From CAZKYP01 sp964556885 (GTDB lineage: Bacteria; Planctomycetota; Phycisphaerae; Sedimentisphaerales; Anaerobacaceae), in contig CAZKYP010000100.1 in NCBI GenBank assembly GCA_964556885.1, positions 1 through 12,400 on the forward strand: a stretch of 12,400 nucleotides of DNA, given 5' to 3'. The translations under genes were made by a program, and so were the position numbers. This document shows, piece by piece, positions 1-6,094 of this stretch. The notes beneath the pieces were generated by a model. The model saw only the letters and a list, made by a program, of their open reading frames with translations. It had not been told where the DNA came from and did no database searches. Within the stretch, counting starts at the first letter, position 1; every line of letters starts with the position of its first letter.

Positions 1-262
1 CCAGCCGGATCTGTGGCCGAAGAGCTTTATCAGTGACTAAATCGACTTTCGCACCCAGTAACTCCTCCAGATAAAACTTCAGGTCCATGAACAAATCAAA
101 ACTTGCCTTTCGATCGAATACCACCAGCACATCCACATCGCTATTGTCGACAGCTTCATCTCGTGCAATAGAACCAAAAATCGCAAGGGTCTTGACAGAA
201 AAACGCCGCCTGATTTCCCCGATACAACTTTTCAGTCGTGTTAAAACCGCTTGTCTGTCCAT
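1..262 (-). CDS. MNT-type minimal nucleotidyltransferase, partial (C-terminus beyond window edge)
   Basis: The minus strand reads open from an ATG at 262 to the window edge, giving 87 residues. It contains the DNA polymerase beta-like nucleotidyltransferase signature: Gly30-Ser31 in FGSIAR, then the metal-binding pair Asp42-x-Asp44 in SDVDVLVVF, as in MNT antitoxins such as MntA. Family knowledge: these proteins pair with HEPN/HepT toxins and some AMPylate the partner. A partner, if present, must lie left of base 1, because nothing HEPN-like lies in 281-364. An upstream in-frame ATG at 280 would add six residues. I prefer 262 because AGAGAG-type purines sit just upstream of it, and because the sequence MDRQAVL is typical for the family start. 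A palindrome at 299-313 precedes the gene. The family call is secure; the toxin-antitoxin role is inferred. Confidence 0.85.
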   Translation of the reverse strand, partial: MDRQAVLTRLKSCIGEIRRRFSVKTLAIFGSIARDEAVDNSDVDVLVVFDRKASFDLFMDLKFYLEELLGAKVDLVTDKALRPQIRL

Positions 263-298
263 ATCGACTCTCTCTTTCATTAATCATATATTCAATCA

Positions 299-313
299 AG
301 CTATAAAATAGCT
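299..313. promoter_or_regulatory. Palindrome AGCTAT-AAA-ATAGCT upstream of the MNT gene
   Basis: A perfect 6+3+6 inverted repeat lies about 20-37 bp upstream of the candidate MNT start codons, in the AT-rich 281-364 spacer. Its 13-bp core differs by one base from the palindrome at 6455-6467 in front of the HEPN/MNT pair. This suggests an operator read by a shared or related regulator. The binding role is inference. Confidence 0.45.
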
Positions 314-364
314 GATAAAATGTGAGTATATAAGATTTTATACAAACAGCAAGAACAGACCTTT

Positions 365-862
365 TTATTTTTCATTTTCGGCCGTAGGCAATATCGGCCT
401 GAAACATATCAGAGAGATGAGTATTAAAACCACCCCGGAAAAAAAGAGGGTTATTCGTCGCTTTGGCTCGCTGCATCGGGCCAGCCAGCCGGGCATTTTA
501 GGTTTGTCCAGTTGTTCGTCAGGCTGGTTCGCATCGTTATTTAGAACCCTGCGAACATCTGCCAGCAGTTCAATCGATTCGGCCGGGTAAACGGTATTCG
601 GCTCGTCGGATTCGGAGCCTAACGTGGCCCTTGCGATTCGTTTTACAAGATTGGGGTCGTTCTCCAACTGGCTCAGCAGGACATCATAATCGTTGGTAAT
701 AAGTTTCAGCCGCTCCAAAGACTCCCTTGCGGATTTCAGAAGCTGCCTGCTCTGATAGTATTCGACCAGGTCTTCACAAAGCACAGAGACACCAAGCGAT
801 GCGGCCCCGATGCTGAAGAAAAGAACAAACAAAAACAGGTTTATAAAATTTCGCTCGGACAT
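365..862 (-). CDS. Two-TM coiled-coil membrane protein, FtsB/DivIC-like middle region, function unknown
   Basis: This is a 165-residue protein. A hydrophobic segment (about residues 6-28) is followed by a charged, heptad-rich stretch (about 31-65, with ENDP-x-LVKRIARATLG near 66-82), then a polar linker and a second membrane segment (about 136-155). An N-terminal TM followed by a short coiled coil and an 'ENDP-..-IAR..LG' box resembles septum-formation initiators of the FtsB/DivIC type. Those proteins are usually about 100 residues long and lack a second TM, so I do not assign the name. No Shine-Dalgarno site precedes ATG 862. A plausible promoter lies upstream on the same strand (TATAAT at 889-894 and TCGATA at 913-918, 18-bp spacing). 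The gene stands alone, divergent from the sigma factor gene. Confidence 0.7.
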   Translation of the reverse strand: MSERNFINLFLFVLFFSIGAASLGVSVLCEDLVEYYQSRQLLKSARESLERLKLITNDYDVLLSQLENDPNLVKRIARATLGSESDEPNTVYPAESIELLADVRRVLNNDANQPDEQLDKPKMPGWLARCSEPKRRITLFFSGVVLILISLICFRPILPTAENEK

Positions 863-888
863 AATTCAAAAACTGAAACAGCCAACAT

Positions 889-918
889 ATTATAAAAACA
901 TTCCCGCTTTTATATCGA
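889..918 (-). promoter_or_regulatory. Candidate sigma70-type promoter for the two-TM protein
   Basis: Reading the minus strand, TCGATA (918-913) is followed after 18 bp by a consensus TATAAT (894-889). The ATG at 862 lies 26 bp downstream of the -10. The -10 is perfect and the -35 is weak (4 of 6). The call is by eye only. Confidence 0.4.
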
Positions 919-991
919 CTTAATAGTATAAATGCTGCAAATTTCCTGTCGCATTTTTGTCCTGAACCTGCTCTTAATAATAGAACTCGTG

Positions 992-1001
992 GAAGCGCTT
1001 C
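992..1001. promoter_or_regulatory. Perfect palindrome GAAGCGCTTC, LacI-family operator-like
   Basis: A 10-bp perfect palindrome with a central CG, in the context TGGAAGCGCTTCAA, lies about 20 bp upstream of the sigma factor start. It resembles LacI/CcpA-family operators, which typically have the form TGNAANCGNTTNCA. Only the resemblance is seen, and no LacI-family gene is in the window. Confidence 0.3.
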
Positions 1002-1022
1002 AATAAAAGAAAGGGCCCAAAG

Positions 1023-1231
1023 GTGCAGACGGATGCAGAACTGGTAAAAGCCGTACTAAACGGCAACATAAACATGTACGAGGCACTTGTCAAACGTTAC
1101 GAAAGGCCGGTGCGTGCCTTAGCGATCAGCATTCTACGTGAATACCATTTAGCCTCCGATGCCTCTCAGGATGCCTTCATAAAGGCTTTCGAGTATCCAA
1201 CCGTCCTGCCCTCCGAACCCGAAAAAGGACA
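1023..1231 (+). CDS. ECF-type RNA polymerase sigma factor, N-terminal fragment interrupted by assembly gap
   Basis: Sixty-nine residues are readable from a GTG start at 1023 before the N run. The sequence matches sigma70 region 2 of ECF factors: an LVKAVLNGN opening, then ALVKRYERPVRALAISIL, then the ASQDAFIKAFE helix, which corresponds to region 2.2-2.3 and contacts core polymerase. Region 2.4 and all of region 4 (the -35-binding helix-turn-helix) should lie in or beyond the gap, so the real gap is probably larger than 100 bases. Purines (AAGAAAGGG, around 1006-1014) supply a Shine-Dalgarno site. In planctomycetes such factors are numerous and often sit beside anti-sigma or membrane partners; none is visible here. 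It cannot be told whether the gene is intact in the organism. Confidence 0.8.
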
Positions 1232-1331
1232 NNNNNNNNNNNNNNNNNNNNNNNNNNNNNNNNNNNNNNNNNNNNNNNNNNNNNNNNNNNNNNNNNNNNN
1301 NNNNNNNNNNNNNNNNNNNNNNNNNNNNNNN
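1232..1331. other. Assembly gap of exactly 100 N
   Basis: The run of exactly 100 N is a conventional scaffold placeholder, so its true length is unknown. It splits the ECF sigma gene from whatever ends at 1332-1362. Any reading frame drawn across it is meaningless. Confidence 0.99.
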
Positions 1332-1362
1332 AGGGCCAGGAATGCAACACCACCCTCCTTCG

Positions 1363-1392
1363 AAAGGCCGACGCCCACAGGGTCGGCCTTTT
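1363..1392 (+). terminator. Rho-independent terminator
   Basis: A perfect 10-bp stem, AAAGGCCGAC (1363-1372) with GTCGGCCTTT (1382-1391), closes a 9-nt loop and runs into a T-rich tail (TTTTCATTTTT, around 1389-1399). It points rightward and ends the transcript coming out of the gap (the sigma factor or a gene hidden after it), isolating it from psd. The reverse strand lacks a T tract after the stem. Confidence 0.85.
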
Positions 1393-1438
1393 CATTTTTC
1401 ATTGATTCTTATGCTCTGAATAATTAACATAATCAATC

Positions 1439-2155
1439 ATGAGAATTCCGCTGACCAGATACGGCTTGCCGCAGGTTGTCATTTTCCCGGCGGCTATTAT
1501 TATTGTGATGATTGTCCTTCTGCCGGTCACGATGGCTATTTTGCCGCCCTGGGCCGTCATATTAATACAACTGCCGCTGGCCGGCCTGCTGGTGTTTGCG
1601 CTTTCATTTTTCCGTGATCCGCACCGAGTCAGCCCTTCGGACAAGAACCTTCTCCTGGCGCCCGCCGACGGACGGATTACTGATTTAGAGGTCGTTCAGG
1701 AAAACGATTTCATCGGCGGAGACGCACTTAAAATCGGCATATTCCTGAGCATTTTCAATACCCACATCAATCGCGCCCCGTGCAATACAAAAATAGATAA
1801 AATAACATATAAAAAAGGGAAATATTTAAACGCCCTGAATCCAAGGTCCGGGATAGTCAATGAGTCCAATGACCTCGGATTAATAAGAACCGACACTCCA
1901 AACGACAAACTAATCGTCAGACAAATCAGCGGCGCTATAGCGAGACGAATCGTCTGCGACAAAACAACGGGCCAGGAATTAGCTGGCGGCGAGAAAATCG
2001 GGATGATAAAATTCGGTTCCAGAACGGAACTTTATCTGCCGCTAAGCGAAGATGCGAAGTGTCTGGTCAAAATCGGCGACAAGGTCAAGGCGGGCCTGAC
2101 GCCGCTGGTTAGATACTCCGCAGGACATCCAACGGCACAAACACAGGATTTATAA
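1439..2155 (+). CDS. psd: Phosphatidylserine decarboxylase proenzyme (short, archaeal-type class)
   Basis: This 238-residue protein converts phosphatidylserine to phosphatidylethanolamine at the membrane, using a pyruvoyl cofactor made by self-cleavage. Two hydrophobic stretches (about 13-35 and 37-57) anchor the N-terminus. The family motifs are FFRDPHR (57-63), APADGRI with Asp77, FNTHINR with His109, and the cleavage site FGSRTEL at Gly193-Ser194, which replaces the classical LGST. Asp77/His109/Ser194 fit the known Asp-His-Ser self-processing triad. The length matches the short Psd class rather than the roughly 320-residue E. coli enzyme. pssA follows after one base, so the two form an operon. 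There is no Shine-Dalgarno site before ATG 1439, and promoter-like hexamers lie very close to the start. Confidence 0.95.
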   Translation: MRIPLTRYGLPQVVIFPAAIIIVMIVLLPVTMAILPPWAVILIQLPLAGLLVFALSFFRDPHRVSPSDKNLLLAPADGRITDLEVVQENDFIGGDALKIGIFLSIFNTHINRAPCNTKIDKITYKKGKYLNALNPRSGIVNESNDLGLIRTDTPNDKLIVRQISGAIARRIVCDKTTGQELAGGEKIGMIKFGSRTELYLPLSEDAKCLVKIGDKVKAGLTPLVRYSAGHPTAQTQDL

Positions 2156-2156
2156 G

Positions 2157-3104
2157 ATGCCGAAATTCAGAACTGAAGAAGCAAAAAAAAGCCTCCTGCG
2201 CCGTGTGCGAAGGCAGAGACTTAAATACATTACGATTCTGCCGTCGCTGATTACGATTCTTAACGGCATATGCGGCTTCACCGCGATCATTCTCGCCGGG
2301 AAAAGCCCAAAGCTCGACGCTGTAGCTTCACAGACCCCCTTCTTCTCATTCGCTGACCAGTCATATTTCGCACTGTCCGGTTATATGATATTACTGGCCA
2401 TGATTGCCGATATGCTCGACGGGCGGATTGCGAGAATAAGCCAGAACACCTCCAGCTTCGGCGGCCAGCTTGATAGTTTGTGTGACGTTATAAGTTTCGG
2501 CGTAGCGCCCGCATTTTTAATGCTCAAAATCCTGGAATACAAATTAATCGACTTCGCAGAAATAAATCACACGGTCCATATCCTTATTCTACGCTTCATC
2601 TGGCTGGCCGCCGCCGCATACGTCAGTTGTGCCGCAATAAGGCTGGCCAGGTTCAACGTTGAAAACGAAGAGGACGAATCCGCACACATGAGTTTTATAG
2701 GTCTGCCGACGCCCGCCGCCGCCGGGGTCATAGTCAGCCTGGTAATACTCCACGAGGAAACGCTTCCTTCGCTGAACTTGGTCATCTACATACTGCCGTT
2801 TCTGGCCATCGGTGTGGCTACACTAATGGTCAGCAGGATTCGTTATCCTCATATCGTAAACCAGCACCTAAGGGGCAAGAAGCCTTTTGCACATCTTATG
2901 AAAGTATTGCTGCTCCTTGCTTTCATAGTCTACATACAGGTGGCTTTAGTATTGATTTTCTGTGGATTCGCGGGAGGCAGTTTTTTGAAATGGCTCTATT
3001 ATAAAGTAATCCGCCACAAAGACGGAACCATCCAGTCGACGCAGCACATGACTTTGGAGACCGCCGACGAACTACCATCGGCCGGCCATGACAGCACGCA
3101 CTAA
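2157..3104 (+). CDS. pssA: CDP-diacylglycerol-serine O-phosphatidyltransferase
   Basis: The protein (315 aa) joins serine to CDP-diacylglycerol, giving phosphatidylserine and CMP, the substrate for the upstream Psd. The complete CDP-alcohol phosphotransferase motif D-x2-DG-x2-AR-x8-G-x3-D-x3-D is present: Asp85, Asp88-Gly89, Ala92-Arg93, Gly102, Asp106, Asp110. A basic N-terminus (residues 8-24, RRVRRQR) is followed by several hydrophobic segments (about 27-48, 72-86, 112-125, 148-170, 185-200, 210-226, 243-270), as expected for this integral membrane enzyme. The start lies one base after the psd stop codon (TAA-G-ATG), implying translational coupling. The hydrophilic C-terminal tail of about 40 residues looks poorly conserved. 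The serine specificity is inferred from the pairing with psd. Confidence 0.95.
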   Translation: MPKFRTEEAKKSLLRRVRRQRLKYITILPSLITILNGICGFTAIILAGKSPKLDAVASQTPFFSFADQSYFALSGYMILLAMIADMLDGRIARISQNTSSFGGQLDSLCDVISFGVAPAFLMLKILEYKLIDFAEINHTVHILILRFIWLAAAAYVSCAAIRLARFNVENEEDESAHMSFIGLPTPAAAGVIVSLVILHEETLPSLNLVIYILPFLAIGVATLMVSRIRYPHIVNQHLRGKKPFAHLMKVLLLLAFIVYIQVALVLIFCGFAGGSFLKWLYYKVIRHKDGTIQSTQHMTLETADELPSAGHDSTH

Positions 3105-3139
3105 ATGTAAGACGATATGCACTCGAATATCAAAGCATA

Positions 3140-3169
3140 ATTACACAGGCAATCTTTGCCCCCTGTAAT
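3140..3169. terminator. Hairpin in the convergent pssA/PilZ spacer, possible bidirectional terminator
   Basis: An outer stem, ATTACA (3140-3145) with TGTAAT (3164-3169), encloses an inner stem, GGCAA (3148-3152) with TTGCC (3156-3160), with a TCT loop and a small internal loop. Eleven base pairs sit between two genes that converge. There is no T tract on either side, so intrinsic termination is uncertain. Confidence 0.4.
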
Positions 3170-3226
3170 CCAGGTACGCCCAATACTCGAAGCAGTTTAT
3201 TATTCGTATCGTAATATTCGTTTTCG

Positions 3227-4060
3227 CTATACTTTATCCAGGACCTGTCTCGTATCCTGATGCTTGGCGCAGCTTTGATTTATCTGGTAGTACCGCTCGA
3301 CAACACTCGAAAGACGGGTCAGAAGCCTTCGACCTTCCGAACTCGCTTCCAGGCCCACGAACTGCAAACCAAGAGAAGTGCCCATACCATCCGCCGTAGG
3401 CAGGACGTTTCTGATCTGAACATTGAGTATTAACGGAGTCTCATAAGGCATTGGTGTAAAGCGAATACCGGCAAATTGTCCCTTTTTAAAATCCTGCACC
3501 TCGGTACCATCCTTGTGAGGTATCACAACCTGAGCTCCGCCTGCGGAAACGTCCATGAGCCGACCCTGCCAGCAATTGTGCATTTCCTCCGCCGCATCTT
3601 CCATCCGGCCATTGTCCCGGCTGTTGCCCTTGCGGTGCCACAGTAGTACTTTCACTTTCAGCGATTCCGGAACATCGATTCGGAAATAACTTCTCCTCTG
3701 AACCATTTCCATGTGTCTCGGCACCGCGAGCACGATTGTCCCTGCGCTCTCCTGGGTTGATCCCGGCTCGGTTGACAGCTCAAAACCTTCTACAGTCGTA
3801 TCGAACACGAACTTGCCGTACCCGAACTTAAACGATATCCCGACCGGCTGCTGCACCCGGATATTGATAGGCCGGTTATACTGCCTCGACATGGCGCTCT
3901 CGACTCTGAGCTTGCCATCTGAAAGGCCGGTCATAATTACTTTCGCAACGTGCCACTTCTCTTTCGACAAATAAGACATGATGACCGGCACTCTTTTCGA
4001 AATTACGATTTGCAAAATCTTTTCTGGTTCAATCTCACCCGGAATCATTACTTCTTTCAT
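3227..4060 (-). CDS. PilZ-domain c-di-GMP receptor, YcgR-like flagellar-brake family
   Basis: This 277-residue soluble protein has two parts. An N-terminal YcgR-like beta domain (about 10-115) is followed by a PilZ domain (about 120-255). Both c-di-GMP contacts are visible: the RxxxR box Arg123-SYF-Arg127, and Asp170-x-Ser172-x2-Gly175 in DVSAGG. The closing strand LGLQFVGL (230-237) is also typical of the fold. Binding is therefore expected. Family knowledge: YcgR proteins slow flagellar motors or tune surface behaviour. No motility gene is nearby, so the output is unknown. A strong Shine-Dalgarno site (GGGGGAAG, 4072-4065) fixes the start at 4060. The gene is transcribed away from the repeat-rich 4061-4348 spacer. 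An insert with a charged loop (about 142-163) separates the two binding motifs. Confidence 0.88.
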   Translation of the reverse strand: MKEVMIPGEIEPEKILQIVISKRVPVIMSYLSKEKWHVAKVIMTGLSDGKLRVESAMSRQYNRPINIRVQQPVGISFKFGYGKFVFDTTVEGFELSTEPGSTQESAGTIVLAVPRHMEMVQRRSYFRIDVPESLKVKVLLWHRKGNSRDNGRMEDAAEEMHNCWQGRLMDVSAGGAQVVIPHKDGTEVQDFKKGQFAGIRFTPMPYETPLILNVQIRNVLPTADGMGTSLGLQFVGLEASSEGRRLLTRLSSVVERYYQINQSCAKHQDTRQVLDKV

Positions 4061-4100
4061 ATCACTTCCCCCGACATAAACTTACAGAAACTTCTTCAAA

Positions 4101-4210
4101 GTCCCTGTGTTAATTTTGCACCAGTCTTCTTATCGGCCCAATTTTTGCCCTTATGCAACTTAATTGTGATTTTTCATCACTATAAGGCACAACAATCGGG
4201 CCTCAGGGAC
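4101..4210. other. Nested inverted repeats, candidate structured leader RNA or compound operator
   Basis: Four nested complementary arms share one centre. They are GTCCCTG (4101-4107) with CAGGGAC (4204-4210); GGCCC (4135-4139) with GGGCC (4198-4202); TGCC-c-TTAT (4146-4154) with ATAAGGCA (4182-4189); and GTGAT (4166-4170) with ATCAC (4176-4180). Read on the minus strand this would be a 5' leader ending about 40 nt before the PilZ start codon. Read on the plus strand it would lie about 140 nt before the 444-aa gene. I do not recognise a known riboswitch consensus in it, including the c-di-GMP-I class. Confidence 0.4.
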
Positions 4211-4225
4211 TTATTAAAAATATAT

Positions 4226-4283
4226 GAATAATTTTCGAGGAAACAAAACGGGTTCTGCACAAGATTTTACAGGAAAATTATTC
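4226..4283. repeat. Perfect 11-bp inverted repeat with 36-nt loop
   Basis: GAATAATTTTC (4226-4236) is exactly complementary to GAAAATTATTC (4273-4283). The arms are AT-rich but perfect, and the loop is mixed sequence. It lies between the nested repeat at 4101-4210 and the start of the 444-aa gene. It could be a stem of a leader RNA or a spaced binding site. Confidence 0.45.
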
Positions 4284-4306
4284 AAAAAGGACTTACTCGA
4301 ACAGCG

Positions 4307-4338
4307 AGCTTGCAAAAGGCTTTTTTTTCATGTAATAT
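4307..4338 (+). promoter_or_regulatory. Terminator-like hairpin plus T tract overlapping a candidate promoter
   Basis: AGCTT (4307-4311) pairs with AGGCT (4317-4321), including one G-U, and is followed at once by seven further T bases (4322-4328), the shape of a short intrinsic terminator. The same bases also read as TTGCAA (4310-4315), a 17-bp spacer, then TAATAT (4333-4338), a weak promoter ending ten bases before ATG 4349. Either reading would control the following gene; the sequence alone does not decide. Confidence 0.35.
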
Positions 4339-4348
4339 CTGCGTTTAT

Positions 4349-5683
4349 ATGAATGAAACTGCTGAAGGAATAAAGCCCGGTGGCGATAAAATAGCTCTTT
4401 TGGGCCTTTTTGTTATTGCCCTGCTGATTGCCCAATTAATAGTCGGCTCAAGGTCGGCTATTTTATTATCGGAGCCAATAGAACTGACACACACAGGCCT
4501 GTCGGTATCAATACCTCTCGGCAACGGCTGGCAAAGCAAAAAAACCTGGGTATTCCATGACAACGCCTTCATTCTGGGCAGTAATTACGCCACGAATCCC
4601 AGTAAACCCACCGCCCTGGCTCAGTGCCAATATCGGTTTGCGGCCGATATCTTTACACCACAGGAACTATTCAAACAGAAAGCCCTGGAAGTCACCGGGG
4701 TTATAGTAAATACCGACCAGGTACAAACCGACACACTCGTTTTCGACTGGGCGCATATAAACACGCCACAAATCAACCTGCACATGTTCATAGGCACGGC
4801 ATTGCTGCCCGGCAATCATCAGCTCAATATAGAAGTTCACGAAATCGCGGGCAACTTCGACATCGCCGAAAAAGCTTTCATTAGCATAATAAACAAAGTG
4901 CACTTCGAAGATAACAATCTGCTCAGGGCCGGGGCCGAGATGATTGCTGTTTTTAAAAACAAGGGAATCGACAACCTCATAGACGAACAAAAACCACAGG
5001 GTTTTTACCTGATCGAAGACGCAGGAAAAAAAATCATCGGTTTTGTGACGGACATACTTGCCAGCTCCGCCCAGGACAACCCTTTCAACATTCACGTAGC
5101 CGGTTTTGTTTACATAAGAGGACGGAGCGGATATGAACAGGCAACTTCCTTCCAAAGCGACAATAACTACGACCAGTTCACATGGAAAGGCCAAACGTAC
5201 CGCGGCAGGAACAAGAGTGGAACTGAAATAAATCTGAGCAAAGATGGGACGCTGATAATCAGTAAATACGGCCCGGAGCCTCTACAGGAAAGCTATATGA
5301 TCGGCACTGCGGCTATACCCGATGCACTGCTCGGCCTTTTTTCATACGAGGTGCTCAACAGCAACGAGAAGGAAATCGCCGTGGATACGATTTCGATTGA
5401 CGGCAAAATCGTTCCAACGCTTATCTCGAAAATAGAAGTCGGAGAGGATATACTTGCCGACGAGCAGACCGCCTACATTCTGAGGCTCGAACCGCTGGAC
5501 GGTCAGGGCTTTTACGAACAGGTATACCTTGACAACAACAAGAAAATCTACAAAAGACTACTTCGCCAGGAAGATCTTTACACACTCAAAAAGGCAAGCA
5601 TTGAAGAAATACGTGCGATATTCCCCGAACGGTCGAAAAATATCCTGCAGGACGTCGAACCCACAAACAAAGACATTCTCTGA
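4349..5683 (+). CDS. Membrane-anchored protein of unknown function with large extracytoplasmic domain
   Basis: The protein has 444 residues from ATG 4349. One N-terminal membrane segment (about 15-32, IALLGLFVIALLIAQLIV) with no obvious cleavage site acts as a signal anchor. The rest is a soluble region of about 400 residues rich in beta-strand-like alternation, and probably lies outside the cytoplasmic membrane. I recognise no catalytic motif. An in-frame TTG at 4310 would add 13 residues, but they are poorly hydrophobic and Cys-containing, and that codon sits inside a hairpin stem, so ATG is preferred. No Shine-Dalgarno site is visible. The only neighbour within 300 bp upstream is the divergent PilZ gene; a shared regulatory region is possible, but a shared function is speculation. 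The reading frame is intact, with codon use like that of its neighbours. Confidence 0.75.
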   Translation: MNETAEGIKPGGDKIALLGLFVIALLIAQLIVGSRSAILLSEPIELTHTGLSVSIPLGNGWQSKKTWVFHDNAFILGSNYATNPSKPTALAQCQYRFAADIFTPQELFKQKALEVTGVIVNTDQVQTDTLVFDWAHINTPQINLHMFIGTALLPGNHQLNIEVHEIAGNFDIAEKAFISIINKVHFEDNNLLRAGAEMIAVFKNKGIDNLIDEQKPQGFYLIEDAGKKIIGFVTDILASSAQDNPFNIHVAGFVYIRGRSGYEQATSFQSDNNYDQFTWKGQTYRGRNKSGTEINLSKDGTLIISKYGPEPLQESYMIGTAAIPDALLGLFSYEVLNSNEKEIAVDTISIDGKIVPTLISKIEVGEDILADEQTAYILRLEPLDGQGFYEQVYLDNNKKIYKRLLRQEDLYTLKKASIEEIRAIFPERSKNILQDVEPTNKDIL

Positions 5684-5764
5684 TCCACCTGAAAAAACTC
5701 AAGCAGATCCGATCAGTCTTTCCCCACCAGCTTCCGTAATCGAGGAAAATTTTTTTGCAAAACG

Positions 5765-6094
5765 CTAAACATTAATGTTGATACCTGATTTTAATATTTC
5801 ACTCAAAAAACTTACCTTGGGAGCCGACGCTATTTCTTCGGGAGTGTAACCTTGTGCCTCAATAGGCCTCATAATTCTCACTGCTCCAACCCCCAATACT
5901 TCGAGTCGTTCCCTAAGATTCATTTGTTGGAAACTCTCTGATACTATCACCAGATCGATATCGCTGTCTTCCCTCGATTCCTCCCGAGCAAAGGAACCAT
6001 AAAGAATAACCCTCTCAACCTTAATACCGTATTGAAGAAGCACTTCTATATATTGCTTCACTATTTCTTTAATCTGGGATCCTGCTTTATGCAT
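5765..6094 (-). CDS. MNT-type nucleotidyltransferase, putative antitoxin of HEPN/MNT pair
   Basis: The 109-residue protein has the minimal nucleotidyltransferase core: LYGSFAREE with Gly33-Ser34, then Asp45-x-Asp47 in SDIDLVIVS, which bind nucleotide and metal. Related antitoxins (MntA) transfer AMP to HEPN partners. It is the second gene of a two-gene unit: its ATG lies inside the upstream HEPN gene, overlapping it by 34 bases, which implies translational coupling. The C-terminal half carries an ARIMRPIEAQGYTPEEI-like stretch (about 70-88) typical of the longer nucleotidyltransferases paired with HEPN proteins. It is a second MNT locus in the window, distinct from the one at 1-262; the two share the core motif but little else. 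The biochemical role is inferred. Confidence 0.88.
   Translation of the reverse strand: MHKAGSQIKEIVKQYIEVLLQYGIKVERVILYGSFAREESREDSDIDLVIVSESFQQMNLRERLEVLGVGAVRIMRPIEAQGYTPEEIASAPKVSFLSEILKSGININV

Noticed and set aside
87..311. 74-aa plus-strand frame at the left end
   Set aside because: It is the shadow of the MNT gene, whose GS...DxD motif is unmistakable on the minus strand.
1023..1427. A 134-aa frame running from the sigma factor through the N run to 1427
   Set aside because: The gap length is arbitrary, so the frame after it is meaningless; the downstream part is the terminator and spacer.
1932..1945. CGCTATAGCG palindrome inside psd
   Set aside because: It is within a conserved coding stretch, has no spacer, and lacks the N3 centre of the MNT-associated palindromes.
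4310..4348. TTG start for the 444-aa gene
   Set aside because: The codon lies inside a hairpin stem, no ribosome-binding site is at the right distance, and ATG 4349 leaves a better signal anchor.
4667..5194. 175-aa minus-strand frame inside the 444-aa gene
   Set aside because: It is antisense to a coherent gene, with low-complexity composition and no domain.
5684..5764. T-rich tract between the 444-aa gene and the MNT gene as a terminator
   Set aside because: No stable stem precedes the T run on either strand.
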